A DNA stretch of 64,000 bases. Origin: Allobosea lupini (GTDB lineage Bacteria; Pseudomonadota; Alphaproteobacteria; Rhizobiales; Beijerinckiaceae). The position numbers were made by a program, and so were the translations under genes. This document shows, in pieces, positions 33,271 through 41,182 of this stretch. A model generated the notes under the pieces. It searched no databases and was not told the DNA's origin. It was given only the letters and a program-made list of their open reading frames with translations. The DNA lies in NCBI RefSeq assembly GCF_900109525.1, contig NZ_FOAN01000001.1, positions 682,001 through 746,000 of the forward strand. Direction: 5' to 3'. How positions within the stretch are numbered: position 1 is the first letter of the stretch; each line of letters begins with the position of its first letter.

Positions 33271-33645
33271 ATATTCCCTAGGGGACCGCCGCCGGGGACA
33301 ATTGCGCCTGCTGTCATCAAATCTTTGAACAGCCGTTTCATTGACCCCGCAGCGGTGATTGCGAATGATCTGAACACCGAACCGCCGCGATGCGGGCCGG
33401 TCGCGGGATTTGCCGGAGCAGCTTGCACCGCGTCACCAAAGCTAAAAGCACCACGAGACTGTCGTGGGCTCCCAATCTGGAGACGCATGATGGTCTACGT
33501 GCTCTATTTCGCTACACGGCAGCTGCGGCGGCTCTCTGCCTTCCTGCTCTGGACGCGCAGCTGTCCCCCACCCTCCGACCGGTCATAACCCTCGCAAAAT
33601 CCGCGCGGGCGGCGCATATCCAGCCTCGACGGTACGGAGGCGACG
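33271..33645. other. 375-bp gap without a recognised gene
   Basis: Between the monooxygenase and the sulfoxide reductase. It holds a small inverted repeat (CCACGA/TCGTGG near 33450), no terminator with a T tract, and short open frames without protein-like composition. I see nothing else in it apart from GGAGG just before the next ATG. Confidence 0.5.
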
Positions 33646-34137
33646 ATGTTCCAGGCGGCGACGATCTCGGCCAGCGACAAGCCGGGTTTCTACAGGGAGC
33701 TCGTCCAGCAGCTCCAAGGCCTGCTGCATGGCGAGCGCGACGCGATCGCCAACGCCGCCAACCTTTCGGCGCTGCTCTTCGACGCGATGCCGCGGCTGAA
33801 CTGGGCCGGGTTCTACCTGATGCGCGGCGGCGAACTCGTGCTCGGCCCGTTCCAGGGCAAGCCGGCCTGCGTGCGCATCCCCGTAGGGCGCGGCGTTTGC
33901 GGCACGGCCGTTGCCAAGCGTGAATCCATTCTGGTCGAGGACGTCCATGCCTTCCCCGGCCATATCGCCTGCGACGCCGCTTCGCGCTCCGAGCTCGTCG
34001 TGCCGCTGATCCGCGATGGCGATGTCATCGGCGTGATCGATCTCGACAGTCCGGAGCCCGGCCGCTTCGACGCCGACGACCAGGCCGGCATCGAAGCGAT
34101 CGCCAATATCTATCTCGAAGCCAGCGACCGCTTCTGA
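33646..34137 (+). CDS. msrC: free methionine-(R)-sulfoxide reductase (GAF domain)
   Basis: A 163-residue single GAF-domain enzyme that reduces free L-methionine-(R)-sulfoxide with thioredoxin-type reductants. The three cysteines of the family are present at Cys75, Cys85 and Cys109 (KPACVRIP, GVCGTAV, HIACDAASRSELVVPL). Their spacings of 10 and 24 residues equal those of E. coli fRMsr Cys84/94/118. The LNWAGFYL and IDLDSPEPGRFDADDQAGIEAI segments also match. GGAGG precedes the ATG. Not linked to an obvious operon. Confidence 0.95.
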   Translation: MFQAATISASDKPGFYRELVQQLQGLLHGERDAIANAANLSALLFDAMPRLNWAGFYLMRGGELVLGPFQGKPACVRIPVGRGVCGTAVAKRESILVEDVHAFPGHIACDAASRSELVVPLIRDGDVIGVIDLDSPEPGRFDADDQAGIEAIANIYLEASDRF

Positions 34138-34146
34138 TCGGGCCGC

Positions 34147-34917
34147 TCAGCTGGCTACGATCAATTCGCAGCGTGCGTCACGGATCATCTGCGCCGTCGA
34201 CGCTGCCGGCTGGCGGTCGGTCACCAGCGTCGAGATCTCGCTGAGATGCGCCAGGCGCGACATCGCCACCCGGCTGAACTTGGTGTGGTCGGCGAGCAGC
34301 ACCGAGCGGCGGGCATTGCGCAGCATGGTGCGTCCGACCACCGCCTCGTCGTCGCGGTATTCGAGCAGGTTCCCGGCCGCATCGATGCCGCCGATGCTGG
34401 TCATGTGCAGGTCGCAGCGATAGTTCTCGATGAAGGCGGCGGCGTGCATGCCGCCACAGGCGCGGTTCGGCCCGAGCCAATGCCCGCCGGTGATCAGGAT
34501 CGAGATCTCCGGACATTTGTCTAGGATCGCCGCCGCTGCCGTGCTGTTGGTGACGACGCGCAGGCCGCGCGGGCGGCGCTCGGCGATCGCCTTGGCGAGC
34601 GCGTCCATCGTCGTGCCGGGCGTCATGAACAGCGAGGTGCCTGGCGTCACCAGCTCGGCGGCGGCCTGCGCCATCGCGGCCTTCTCGCCGGCCGTCTCGA
34701 CGACGCGCAAGCCGTAGTCGGTGTTCGCCGTGGAGAGATTGGCGCTCGCTCCGCCATGATGGCGGCGCAGCAGGCCGCGGTCGGCGAGGTCCTGCAGATC
34801 GCGCCGTACAGTCTGGGGTGTGACATTGAAGGCCGAGACGATCTCCTCGATCGCGACATAGCCGCGCTTGCCGAGGATATCGAGAATGTCGGCGTGACGT
34901 TTGCTCAGCGGTTCCAT
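34147..34917 (-). CDS. DeoR-family transcriptional regulator of the sugar module
   Basis: A 256-residue DeoR/GlpR-type repressor. The N-terminal wHTH (RHADILDILGKRGYVAIEEIVSAFNVTPQTVRRDLQDLADRGLLRRHHGGA) is followed by a sugar-phosphate-sensing domain with TPGTTMDALAKAIAERRP, VVTNSTAAAAIL and LLADHTKFSR. From memory it resembles E. coli YihW (TQTVRRD, HHGGA, VADHTK). It is divergent from the PfkB kinase. The 288-bp space between them holds a composite operator that is repeated before the aldolase gene. Confidence 0.92.
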   Translation of the reverse strand: MEPLSKRHADILDILGKRGYVAIEEIVSAFNVTPQTVRRDLQDLADRGLLRRHHGGASANLSTANTDYGLRVVETAGEKAAMAQAAAELVTPGTSLFMTPGTTMDALAKAIAERRPRGLRVVTNSTAAAAILDKCPEISILITGGHWLGPNRACGGMHAAAFIENYRCDLHMTSIGGIDAAGNLLEYRDDEAVVGRTMLRNARRSVLLADHTKFSRVAMSRLAHLSEISTLVTDRQPAASTAQMIRDARCELIVAS

Positions 34918-35000
34918 TGCAGGCCTGCCTCAGAGCCGAATCCGGGCCGGCTTCATAGCCCGATTGGCTGGAACTCTCTACGACCGCAGCGTCTCTACAC

Positions 35001-35062
35001 GCAATGCGCGTTTGCGAAAATGGTGTTGCGAAAGTGAAAGCGTCGGGCATCATCACTTTCGC
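35001..35062. promoter_or_regulatory. DeoR composite operator, copy A
   Basis: GCAATGCGCG (35001-35010), a 15-base spacer, then TTGCGAAAGTGAAAGCG. The GCGAAAGTGA of this part (35028-35037) is mirrored by TCACTTTCGC at 35053-35062. Most of the motif recurs at 36159-36209. Direct GAAAG-type repeats are usual for DeoR/GlpR sites. It lies between deoR and the kinase gene. Confidence 0.75.
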
Positions 35063-35205
35063 TGCGCAACCGGATCCTGCCAGCACGACAGAGAATGAGA
35101 TCCGGCGGGACGAAACATGCTGACCACGCGGCCAGGAAGCCGGCGGATCCGCCGCCATGCCCACCTCTCCCAATTGCTCGCCTTTGCCGGCACGGGATGG
35201 CGGGC

Positions 35206-36120
35206 ATGAGCGGCCGCCTGATCGTCTGCGTCGGCAACCTCGTCCAGGACGAGGTCTTCGAGGTCGAGGCCCTGCCCTCGGCCGGCATCAAGACCGGCGT
35301 GCTGGGCTATACCGAGCGCTTCGGCGGACCGGCCGCGACGGCCGCGGTGGCGATCTGCCATCTCGGCGGGCAAGCCTCCTATTGGGGCCGGGTCGGCGCC
35401 GATGCCGCCGGCGAGACGGGCCTGCGGCTGTTGCGCGGCCACGGCGTCGACTGTAGCGGCGTCGCCATCCTATCCGAAGGGCGCACGCTGCGGGCAATCG
35501 TCCTGGTCGACCGACGCGGCGAGCGCAGCATCGTCTCGAACCGGCGCAGCCTGTCGCAGGATGCGAGCGTGCTGCCGCAAGGAGGGCTCGATGGAGCAGG
35601 CGCCGTGCTGGCCGATACGCGCTGGCCGGGCGGCGCGGAAATCGTCCTCGATCGCGCCCATGCCGCCGGCATTCCCAGCGTCCTCGATGTCGATGGCGGC
35701 ACGCCGGAGGATACTCGCCGCCTGATCGCCAAGGCCGACCACATCGTCTTCTCGGCCGAGGGCCTGCGCGATTACGCCGGCGACGGCTCGGCCGAAGAGC
35801 TGTTACGGCGCTGCGCCGATGGCTCGGACAAGGTCTTCGCCGTGACGCGCGGCAGCGCCGGCAGTCTCTGGCTGATCGGCGGCGAGTTCGTCGGTGTCCC
35901 CGCCTTCAAAGTCGCGGCGAAGGACACCACCGGCTGCGGCGACGTCTTCCACGGCGCCTATGCGCTTGGCCTCTGTGAGGGCCAGAGTCCTCTTGAGGCA
36001 GCGCGCCTCGCAGCCGCCGTCGCGGCGCTCAAGGCCGAGCGTGCCAATGGCTGGGACGGCATGCCCGATCGCGCTGCGGTTCGGGCCCTACTTGCGACCG
36101 GCGAGACCTATCCGAACTGA
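35206..36120 (+). CDS. PfkB-family sugar kinase, YihV-like
   Basis: A 304-residue ribokinase/PfkB-family kinase. The first substrate and lid motif is RLIVCVGNLVQDEVFEVEALPSAGIKTGV, the GG loop is GGPAATAAVAICHLGG near 45-60, and the C-terminal ATP/anion-hole signature is DTTGCGDVFHGAYALGL with the catalytic Asp of GDVFHG. LADTRWPGGA, TRGSAGSLWL and VPAFKV...DTTG strongly recall E. coli YihV (6-deoxy-6-sulfofructose kinase) as I remember it. Tagatose- or other ketose-6-phosphate kinases are alternatives. The ATG at 35206 fits the family start; an in-frame ATG at 35197 is also possible. Confidence 0.9.
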   Translation: MSGRLIVCVGNLVQDEVFEVEALPSAGIKTGVLGYTERFGGPAATAAVAICHLGGQASYWGRVGADAAGETGLRLLRGHGVDCSGVAILSEGRTLRAIVLVDRRGERSIVSNRRSLSQDASVLPQGGLDGAGAVLADTRWPGGAEIVLDRAHAAGIPSVLDVDGGTPEDTRRLIAKADHIVFSAEGLRDYAGDGSAEELLRRCADGSDKVFAVTRGSAGSLWLIGGEFVGVPAFKVAAKDTTGCGDVFHGAYALGLCEGQSPLEAARLAAAVAALKAERANGWDGMPDRAAVRALLATGETYPN

Positions 36121-36134
36121 GGCCCGCTTCGATT

Positions 36135-36167
36135 GCGCATTGCAACATGGCTTATGCTGCAATGCGC
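36135..36167. promoter_or_regulatory. 10-bp inverted repeat before the aldolase gene
   Basis: GCGCATTGCA (36135-36144) and TGCAATGCGC (36158-36167) with a 13-base spacer, perfect. The right arm is the start of operator copy B, so this may add a second regulator dimer, or DNA looping, to the site. Confidence 0.6.
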
Positions 36168-36209
36168 GAAAACGATAATATGACTTGCGATAACGAAAGC
36201 GCCGTGCAT
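36159..36209. promoter_or_regulatory. DeoR composite operator, copy B
   Basis: GCAATGCGCG, a 16-base spacer, TTGCGATAACGAAAGCG, then CGTGCATTCAT. It matches copy A (35001-35062) block by block. It lies about 100 bp upstream of the aldolase ATG. The AAAACGATAAT 11-mer at 36169-36179 recurs at 37771-37781 before the binding-protein gene. Confidence 0.75.
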
Positions 36210-36310
36210 TCATTGCGAACGTGACGAGGCAGCGGCCCGACCAGCCTCGCCGGACGCCCGGACATCCGCCGGCGCTGTCCGTTTCGAAGCCGTTCTCGAA
36301 GGTATGACCC

Positions 36311-37717
36311 ATGGCATGCGCCTCGCTCGCTGATCTGACCGATGACCTCAAGACGATCGGCGTCGACCTCGCCGGCTCCTCGCCCGACTTCAGCAAAAGC
36401 AAGCGCCCGCCGGATGCGATGATCGACCGCTGGGCCGAGACTGCTGCGCTGGCCGAGCCGGAGACGCGCGCCGTGGCGATCTGGGCGATCCGCGAGGCCG
36501 CCCATGCCGCCGGCATCGTGCCGGCCTCTATCCAGGAACTCTATCTCGCCTGCGCCGCCGGCAAATGGTCGGGCAAGACCGTGCCGGCGATGAACCTGCG
36601 CGGCTGGAGCTATCACACCTGCCGCGCCGTCTTCCGCGCCGGCCAGGAGCTCGATTCGAAGCTCTTCATCTTCGAGCAGGCGGTGGGCGAAGCGCTGTAC
36701 GCCCAACAGCCGCCGCTGGAATACGCCGCGGCGGTGCTGGCGGCGGCGCTGCGCGAGGGCTATGTCGGCCCGGTCTTCCTGCAGGCCGACCACGACCAGA
36801 TCAACGCGAAGGCCTATCTCGCCGATCCGAAGGCGGAAGTTCGCAAGCTCGAGAACATCATGCGCGAGCAGATCGCGGCCGGCATGTACAGCATCGACAT
36901 CGACGCCTCGACGGTGGTCGACCTGTCGCTGGCGACGGTCGAGGACCAGCAGCGCGTCAATGCCGAGCTGACCGCGCATTTCACCGAATTCGTGCGCGGC
37001 ATCGAGCCGAAGGGCGTCTCGATCTCTCTCGGTGCCGAGATCGGCGAGGTCGGCCACGAGAATACGACGCCGGAAGAGCTGCGCGCCTTCATGAAGGTCT
37101 ATCTGGAGGAGATGGCCAAGCGCGGCGCCAAGCTGCCGATCGTCAGCAAGATCTCGATCAATTCCGGCACCTATCACGGCGGCAAGGTGCTGCCGGACGG
37201 CACGCTTGCCGAGGTCAACGTCGACTACGATCTGCTGAAGACGATCTCGACGATCTGCCGCAAAGAGTACAACATGGCCGGCGCGGTCCAGCATGGCGCC
37301 TCGACCCTGCCAGGCACGCAGCTCGCCAAGCTCCCGAAGGCGGAGGCGGTCGAAGTCCATCTCGCGCTCGGCTTCAACAACCTGATCTTCGACCACCCGG
37401 CCCTGCCGCAGGCGATCAAGGACCAGATCCGCGAGTACACCTTCGCCAATCACCTCTCGGAGAAGGGGGCGGGCGAGACGGATGCGCAGTTCTTCTACAA
37501 CACCCGCAAGAAGTCCTGGAAGGTGATGAAGAAGCCGTTCTGGGAGATGCCGAAGGAAGCCGAGACCGCGATCATGGCTTCGCTGCAGGGGATGTTCCGC
37601 AACATGTTCACCTGGATGAACGTGGGCGGAACCAGCAGGCTGGTCGACGAGAACACCACGCTGGTCAAGGTCGCCCCGCCGGTACCCGAGGCTCTGCGCA
37701 AGGCGCGCGCGGCCTGA
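36311..37717 (+). CDS. long class II (zinc) aldolase-like protein
   Basis: A 468-residue protein of the class II fructose-bisphosphate/tagatose-bisphosphate aldolase superfamily, longer than the usual 285-360. The DHD motif (LQADHDQI, Asp160-His161) matches the metal/catalytic DHC segment. SISLGAEIGEVGHENT recalls the GGxEGGE/EDGV stretch, INSGTYHGGKVLPDG the glycine loop, and GAVQHGAST the C-terminal metal-His and phosphate site. An extra N-terminal block of about 120 residues and a Lys/Phe-rich tail are unexplained. It is probably the aldolase that splits the product of the neighbouring kinase. GatZ/KbaZ-type proteins are less similar. Confidence 0.8.
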   Translation: MACASLADLTDDLKTIGVDLAGSSPDFSKSKRPPDAMIDRWAETAALAEPETRAVAIWAIREAAHAAGIVPASIQELYLACAAGKWSGKTVPAMNLRGWSYHTCRAVFRAGQELDSKLFIFEQAVGEALYAQQPPLEYAAAVLAAALREGYVGPVFLQADHDQINAKAYLADPKAEVRKLENIMREQIAAGMYSIDIDASTVVDLSLATVEDQQRVNAELTAHFTEFVRGIEPKGVSISLGAEIGEVGHENTTPEELRAFMKVYLEEMAKRGAKLPIVSKISINSGTYHGGKVLPDGTLAEVNVDYDLLKTISTICRKEYNMAGAVQHGASTLPGTQLAKLPKAEAVEVHLALGFNNLIFDHPALPQAIKDQIREYTFANHLSEKGAGETDAQFFYNTRKKSWKVMKKPFWEMPKEAETAIMASLQGMFRNMFTWMNVGGTSRLVDENTTLVKVAPPVPEALRKARAA

Positions 37718-37733
37718 ACTACTTCGTGACTAC

Positions 37734-37759
37734 GGCGCGCCCGCAACGACGGGCGCGCC
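37734..37759 (+). other. perfect GC hairpin between aldolase and binding-protein genes
   Basis: GGCGCGCCCG/CGGGCGCGCC, a 10-bp perfect stem with a 6-base CAACGA loop and no T tract. Placed in an operon between an enzyme gene and a periplasmic binding-protein gene, it fits an mRNA-stabilising or processing structure that raises binding-protein levels. Confidence 0.65.
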
Positions 37760-37800
37760 GCTCAAGCCCAAAAACGATAATCAACCGGGAGGAAACGCAT

Positions 37801-39081
37801 ATGGATCAGCATCGCAGGTCTTCCTTGCTGACGCTCGCGGCGATGGCGTTCGCCTCGGCGATCAGCCTGCCGACGCTCGCTCTCGCCCAGCAGAAGGAGG
37901 TTCGCTGGGGTCAGTGGAAGGGCACCGAGGTCGGCGAGAAGTTCATGGGCGAGCTCAAGGCCGCCTTCGAGAAAGACCATCCCGACATCAAGCTGACGCC
38001 GGTCGACTCGCCGTTCACCGGCTTCCATGACCGTGCCATCGTGCTGCACCAGGCCAAGAAGCTGCCGGACGTGCTGCTGGTCCAGGTCGACTGGGTCGCC
38101 GAGTTCGCCGATCTCGGCATGATCGAGCCACTCGACGAGCGCATCGCCAAGGAGCCGAAGGAGTTCTTCTCCAACATCCCGGAGACCTTCCATGCGAAGT
38201 GGAAGGGCAAGCAGTACTATCTGCCGATCGAAAGCGGCGCGGTGGCGCTGTTCTGGAACACCGACCGCTTCAAGGAGGCCGGTCTCTCAGGCCCGCCGAA
38301 GACCTGGGACGAGTTCGCCGAGTACGCGCGCAAGCTGACCAACCCGGACAAGCGCCAGTTCGCGATCACCGGCACGCTCCAGGCCGAGCCGCCGACCAAC
38401 ATGACCTACGACATCTACCCGCTGCTGCTGCAGGGCGGCGCGACGCTGATGGACCCGGCGACCAACAAAGCCGTGTTCAACAGCCCCGAGGGCGTCGCCG
38501 CGATCGAGTGGTACATCGACCGGGTTAACAAGGACAAAGTCTCGGTGCCGGGCGTGCTGAGCAATGGCGAGAAGGAAAAGCGCGCCAACTTCGCCTCCGG
38601 CAATGTCGCGATGATGTTCGAGGGGCCGTGGGGCGTAGCCATCCAGAAGCAGCTCAACCCGAACCTGAACTACGACATCGCCCCGCTGCCGAAGGGCAAG
38701 AGCACCGGCACCATGGTGCGCGGCTCGCTCAACACCATCAGCAGCCAGGCGCAGGACAAGGACGCAGCCTGGACCTTCGTGAAGTGGCTCTCGGGGCCGA
38801 AGGGAATCGAGATGTGGGCGAAGGGTTCGGGCGGCTTCCCCGCGCGCACCGACGTCGCCAACCAGGACTGGTTTAAGGAGCGCAAGCTCTTCCAGGCCTT
38901 CGTGACGCAGATGGCGCAGCCGAACGCGCAGTCGCCGTTCCTGTCCATGCCCAACGCCGTGCAGATGAACAAGGTGATGAGCACCGAGATCCAAAACGCC
39001 GTGCAGGGTAAGAAAACCGCCAAGCAGGCGCTGGATGACGCCGCGGCCGAGTGGAACAAGGTGCTCTCCGCGGCCAAGTGA
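37801..39081 (+). CDS. sugar ABC transporter substrate-binding protein
   Basis: A 426-residue periplasmic binding protein of the MalE/UgpB class. The signal peptide (residues 1-30, ending ALAQ) precedes KEVRWGQWKGTEVGEKFMGELKAAFEKDHPDIKLTPV. Motifs of family-1 sugar binding proteins follow: DVLLVQVDWVAEFADLGMIEPLDE, YYLPIESGAVALFWNTDRFKEAG and GGATLMDPATNKAVFNSPEG. A strong GGGAGGAAACGCAT stretch precedes the ATG. It belongs to the DeoR operon, upstream of two permeases. The substrate is probably the sugar that the kinase and aldolase process. Confidence 0.94.
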   Translation: MDQHRRSSLLTLAAMAFASAISLPTLALAQQKEVRWGQWKGTEVGEKFMGELKAAFEKDHPDIKLTPVDSPFTGFHDRAIVLHQAKKLPDVLLVQVDWVAEFADLGMIEPLDERIAKEPKEFFSNIPETFHAKWKGKQYYLPIESGAVALFWNTDRFKEAGLSGPPKTWDEFAEYARKLTNPDKRQFAITGTLQAEPPTNMTYDIYPLLLQGGATLMDPATNKAVFNSPEGVAAIEWYIDRVNKDKVSVPGVLSNGEKEKRANFASGNVAMMFEGPWGVAIQKQLNPNLNYDIAPLPKGKSTGTMVRGSLNTISSQAQDKDAAWTFVKWLSGPKGIEMWAKGSGGFPARTDVANQDWFKERKLFQAFVTQMAQPNAQSPFLSMPNAVQMNKVMSTEIQNAVQGKKTAKQALDDAAAEWNKVLSAAK

Positions 39082-39099
39082 TCCCTCGGGATTCACTCT

Positions 39100-39225
39100 G
39101 TCAGTCGTCCCGGGCGACCGAAGGGAGACCCGGGACCCATGCCTGAGCCTTCGTCTGTGAGGCTCCGGAATGGATCCCAGATCGGCGCGGCTTCGCCGCT
39201 TGTCCGGGATGACCCCGATTTTCTG
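39100..39225. repeat. intergenic palindromic repeat (TCCCGGG ends)
   Basis: Between the binding-protein and permease genes. TCCCGGG/CCCGGGA arms near the left end and GTCGTCCCGG mirrored by CCGGGATGAC at the right. The rest is short GC palindromes (GGCGCGGCTTCGCCG). It is similar in style to the elements at 49478 and 21540 but not identical. The binding-protein and permease genes are probably still cotranscribed across it. Confidence 0.6.
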
Positions 39226-39268
39226 ACAGGCCGGCTCTGAGCCGCGCTTCCGCAACGATCGGCGAGTC

Positions 39269-40162
39269 ATGCTGCTGACGCTCAAACGCAAATACCGCGA
39301 GGAAGTCCTGGCCGCGTCCTTCCTGTGGCCGTCCCTTCTCATCCTCGTCGCGCTCCTGATCTACCCGCTGATCGACGTGGTCCGCCTGAGCCTCCACGAC
39401 AGCAACCTCCAGCGCGAGGTCTGGGTCGGCTTCGGCAACTACATCGCGCTCGCCAACGACCCGCTGTTCTGGCGCGCCTTCTGGCAGACCGTCATCTTCA
39501 CCTTCTTCAGCGTCGTGCTGCATCTGGTGATCGGGCTCGGCCTGGCGCTCCTGCTCAACATGAACCTCGACCCGGCCTTTCGCACGCTCGCGCGCGGCCT
39601 GCTGATCGTGCCCTGGCTGCTGGCGCCGACCGTCGCCGGCATGATCTGGGTGCTGATGCTGCAGCCTTTCGGCGTATTCAACGGACTCCTCGCCTCGCTC
39701 GGCATCATCGACGCCAACTTCACCATCTCCTGGCTCGGCGATCCCTCGACGGCGCTGGGGTCGGTGACGGCGATGAACGTCTGGCGCGCGTTCCCCTTCT
39801 TCATGGTGATGCTGCTCGCCGGCCTGCAGGCGATCCCCAAGCAGCTCTACGAGGCCGCCGAGATCGACGGCGCCTCGCTGTTCCGGCAATTCTGGCACAT
39901 CACTTTGCCGCAGCTGCGCGGCGTCATCACCACGATCGTGCTGCTCGACTCGATCTGGACGTTCCGCGCCTTCGACCCGGTCTATGTGATGACCGGCGGT
40001 GGCCCGGCGCACAGCTCGGAAGTGCTGGCGACGGCGATCTATTTCGACGGCTTCCAGAAGCTGAAGTTCGGCTACGCCTCGGCCGAGGCCGTGGTCATGT
40101 TCATCGTGCTCTTCATCGTGAGCGCCATCTATGTCCGCCGAACCATGAGCAATCAGCAATGA
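39269..40162 (+). CDS. sugar ABC transporter permease (MalF/UgpA-like)
   Basis: A 297-residue inner-membrane permease with six helices. ASFLWPSLLILVALLIYPLIDVVRLSLHDS is the first. The EAA loop reads QLYEAAEIDGASLFRQFWHITLPQLRGVITTIVLLDSIWTFRAFD near residues 190-235, typical of carbohydrate uptake CUT1 permeases. It overlaps the following permease by ATGA. The Met-Leu-Leu-Thr-Leu start is consistent. Confidence 0.95.
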   Translation: MLLTLKRKYREEVLAASFLWPSLLILVALLIYPLIDVVRLSLHDSNLQREVWVGFGNYIALANDPLFWRAFWQTVIFTFFSVVLHLVIGLGLALLLNMNLDPAFRTLARGLLIVPWLLAPTVAGMIWVLMLQPFGVFNGLLASLGIIDANFTISWLGDPSTALGSVTAMNVWRAFPFFMVMLLAGLQAIPKQLYEAAEIDGASLFRQFWHITLPQLRGVITTIVLLDSIWTFRAFDPVYVMTGGGPAHSSEVLATAIYFDGFQKLKFGYASAEAVVMFIVLFIVSAIYVRRTMSNQQ

Positions 40163-41052
40163 CCGTCGCCCAGTATGGCGCTGTCGCGCATACACGTCCC
40201 TATCTCGGCAAGATCGGCATTCGCGGGCGCGAGCGCCTGATCAATGCCGCCTCCTATCTCCTCCTGCTGATCGCGATCGCGATCGTGTTCTTCCCGCTCG
40301 CCTGGATGCTGACGGTCTCGGTCAGGCCGAACATCGAGGTGATGCGGATGCCACCGACATGGCTGCCGCAGGTGTTCACGCTTGAGGGCTACCGCAAGAT
40401 CTTCGCGAGCCCGCGCTATCTGCTCGTCTTCGCCAATACGATGATGGTCTCGCTGGTGGTGACCGCGCTCTCGCTCCTCCTCGGCGCGATGGCGGCCTAT
40501 GCGCTGGCGCGCTTCAAGTTCGCCGGCCAGCGGGCGGTGCTGATGTTCCTGATCACCACGCAGATGTTCCCGCTGGTGCTGCTCTGCATCCCCTATTTCC
40601 GGATCTTCATCACGCTCGGGCTCTACGATACCCGGACCTCGCTGATCGTGGTCTACCTGACCTTCACCCTGCCCTTCTGCATCCTGATGCTGCGCAGCTA
40701 CTTCATCAACATCCCGCGCGACATCGAGGAAGCGGCCATGGTCGACGGCTGCTCGCGGCTGGGCGCGATCTTCCGGACGCTGGTGCCGATGTCCTATCCC
40801 GCCTTCATCGGCGCCGGGCTCTACACCTTTCTGCTCGCCTGGAACGAGTTCCTGTTCGCGGTGGTGCTGATCGAATCCTGGGAAAACCGGGTGCTGACCA
40901 TGGCGATCTACAGCCTGATGGCCGAGTTCGTCACCGACTGGAACACGATGATGGCCTTCTCGGTGCTGGCAAGCCTGCCCCTGGTGATGGCCTTCATCTT
41001 CCTGCAGAAGTTCATGGTCCAGGGCATGACGGCGGGCGCGCTGACGTCGTAG
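40159..41052 (+). CDS. sugar ABC transporter permease (MalG/UgpE-like)
   Basis: The second CUT1 permease, 297 residues. The EAA loop IPRDIEEAAMVDGCSRLGAIFRTLVPMSYPAFIGAGLYTFLLAWNEFLFA is in the C-terminal half. N-terminal features include LLLLIAIAIVFFPLAWMLTVSVRPN. The start codon overlaps the MalF-like stop by ATGA. This completes the membrane part of the sugar importer. The module has no ATPase gene, so a shared ATPase elsewhere must drive it. Confidence 0.95.
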   Translation: MTVAQYGAVAHTRPYLGKIGIRGRERLINAASYLLLLIAIAIVFFPLAWMLTVSVRPNIEVMRMPPTWLPQVFTLEGYRKIFASPRYLLVFANTMMVSLVVTALSLLLGAMAAYALARFKFAGQRAVLMFLITTQMFPLVLLCIPYFRIFITLGLYDTRTSLIVVYLTFTLPFCILMLRSYFINIPRDIEEAAMVDGCSRLGAIFRTLVPMSYPAFIGAGLYTFLLAWNEFLFAVVLIESWENRVLTMAIYSLMAEFVTDWNTMMAFSVLASLPLVMAFIFLQKFMVQGMTAGALTS

Positions 41053-41076
41053 CGCGGGCTCACCGCCGTTCCATCT

Positions 41077-41168
41077 CGTTATGCTCGCCCTTGTGGCGAG
41101 CATCCACGTCTTGAACACCGCATTGCTTGAGCGAAGACGTGGATGGCCGGGACAATCCCGACCATACG
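41077..41168 (+). repeat. cloverleaf-like intergenic repeat, copy 2
   Basis: Nearly identical to the element at 31681: GCTCGCC/GGCGAGC hairpin, ATCCACGT...ACGTGGAT stem and GGGACAATCCC hairpin, ends CGTTATG/CATACGG. It lies between the sugar permease and the convergent Lrp gene. The loop between the stems differs from copy 1 (CTTGAGCGAAG against GTGTCCAAACAGG), so the stems are the conserved part. Confidence 0.8.
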
Positions 41169-41182
41169 GGAGAGGCAGCGAC

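Noticed and set aside
33325..33588. Small open reading frame in the gap before the sulfoxide reductase
   Set aside because: No ribosome-binding site, no domain and mixed composition; not convincing as a gene.
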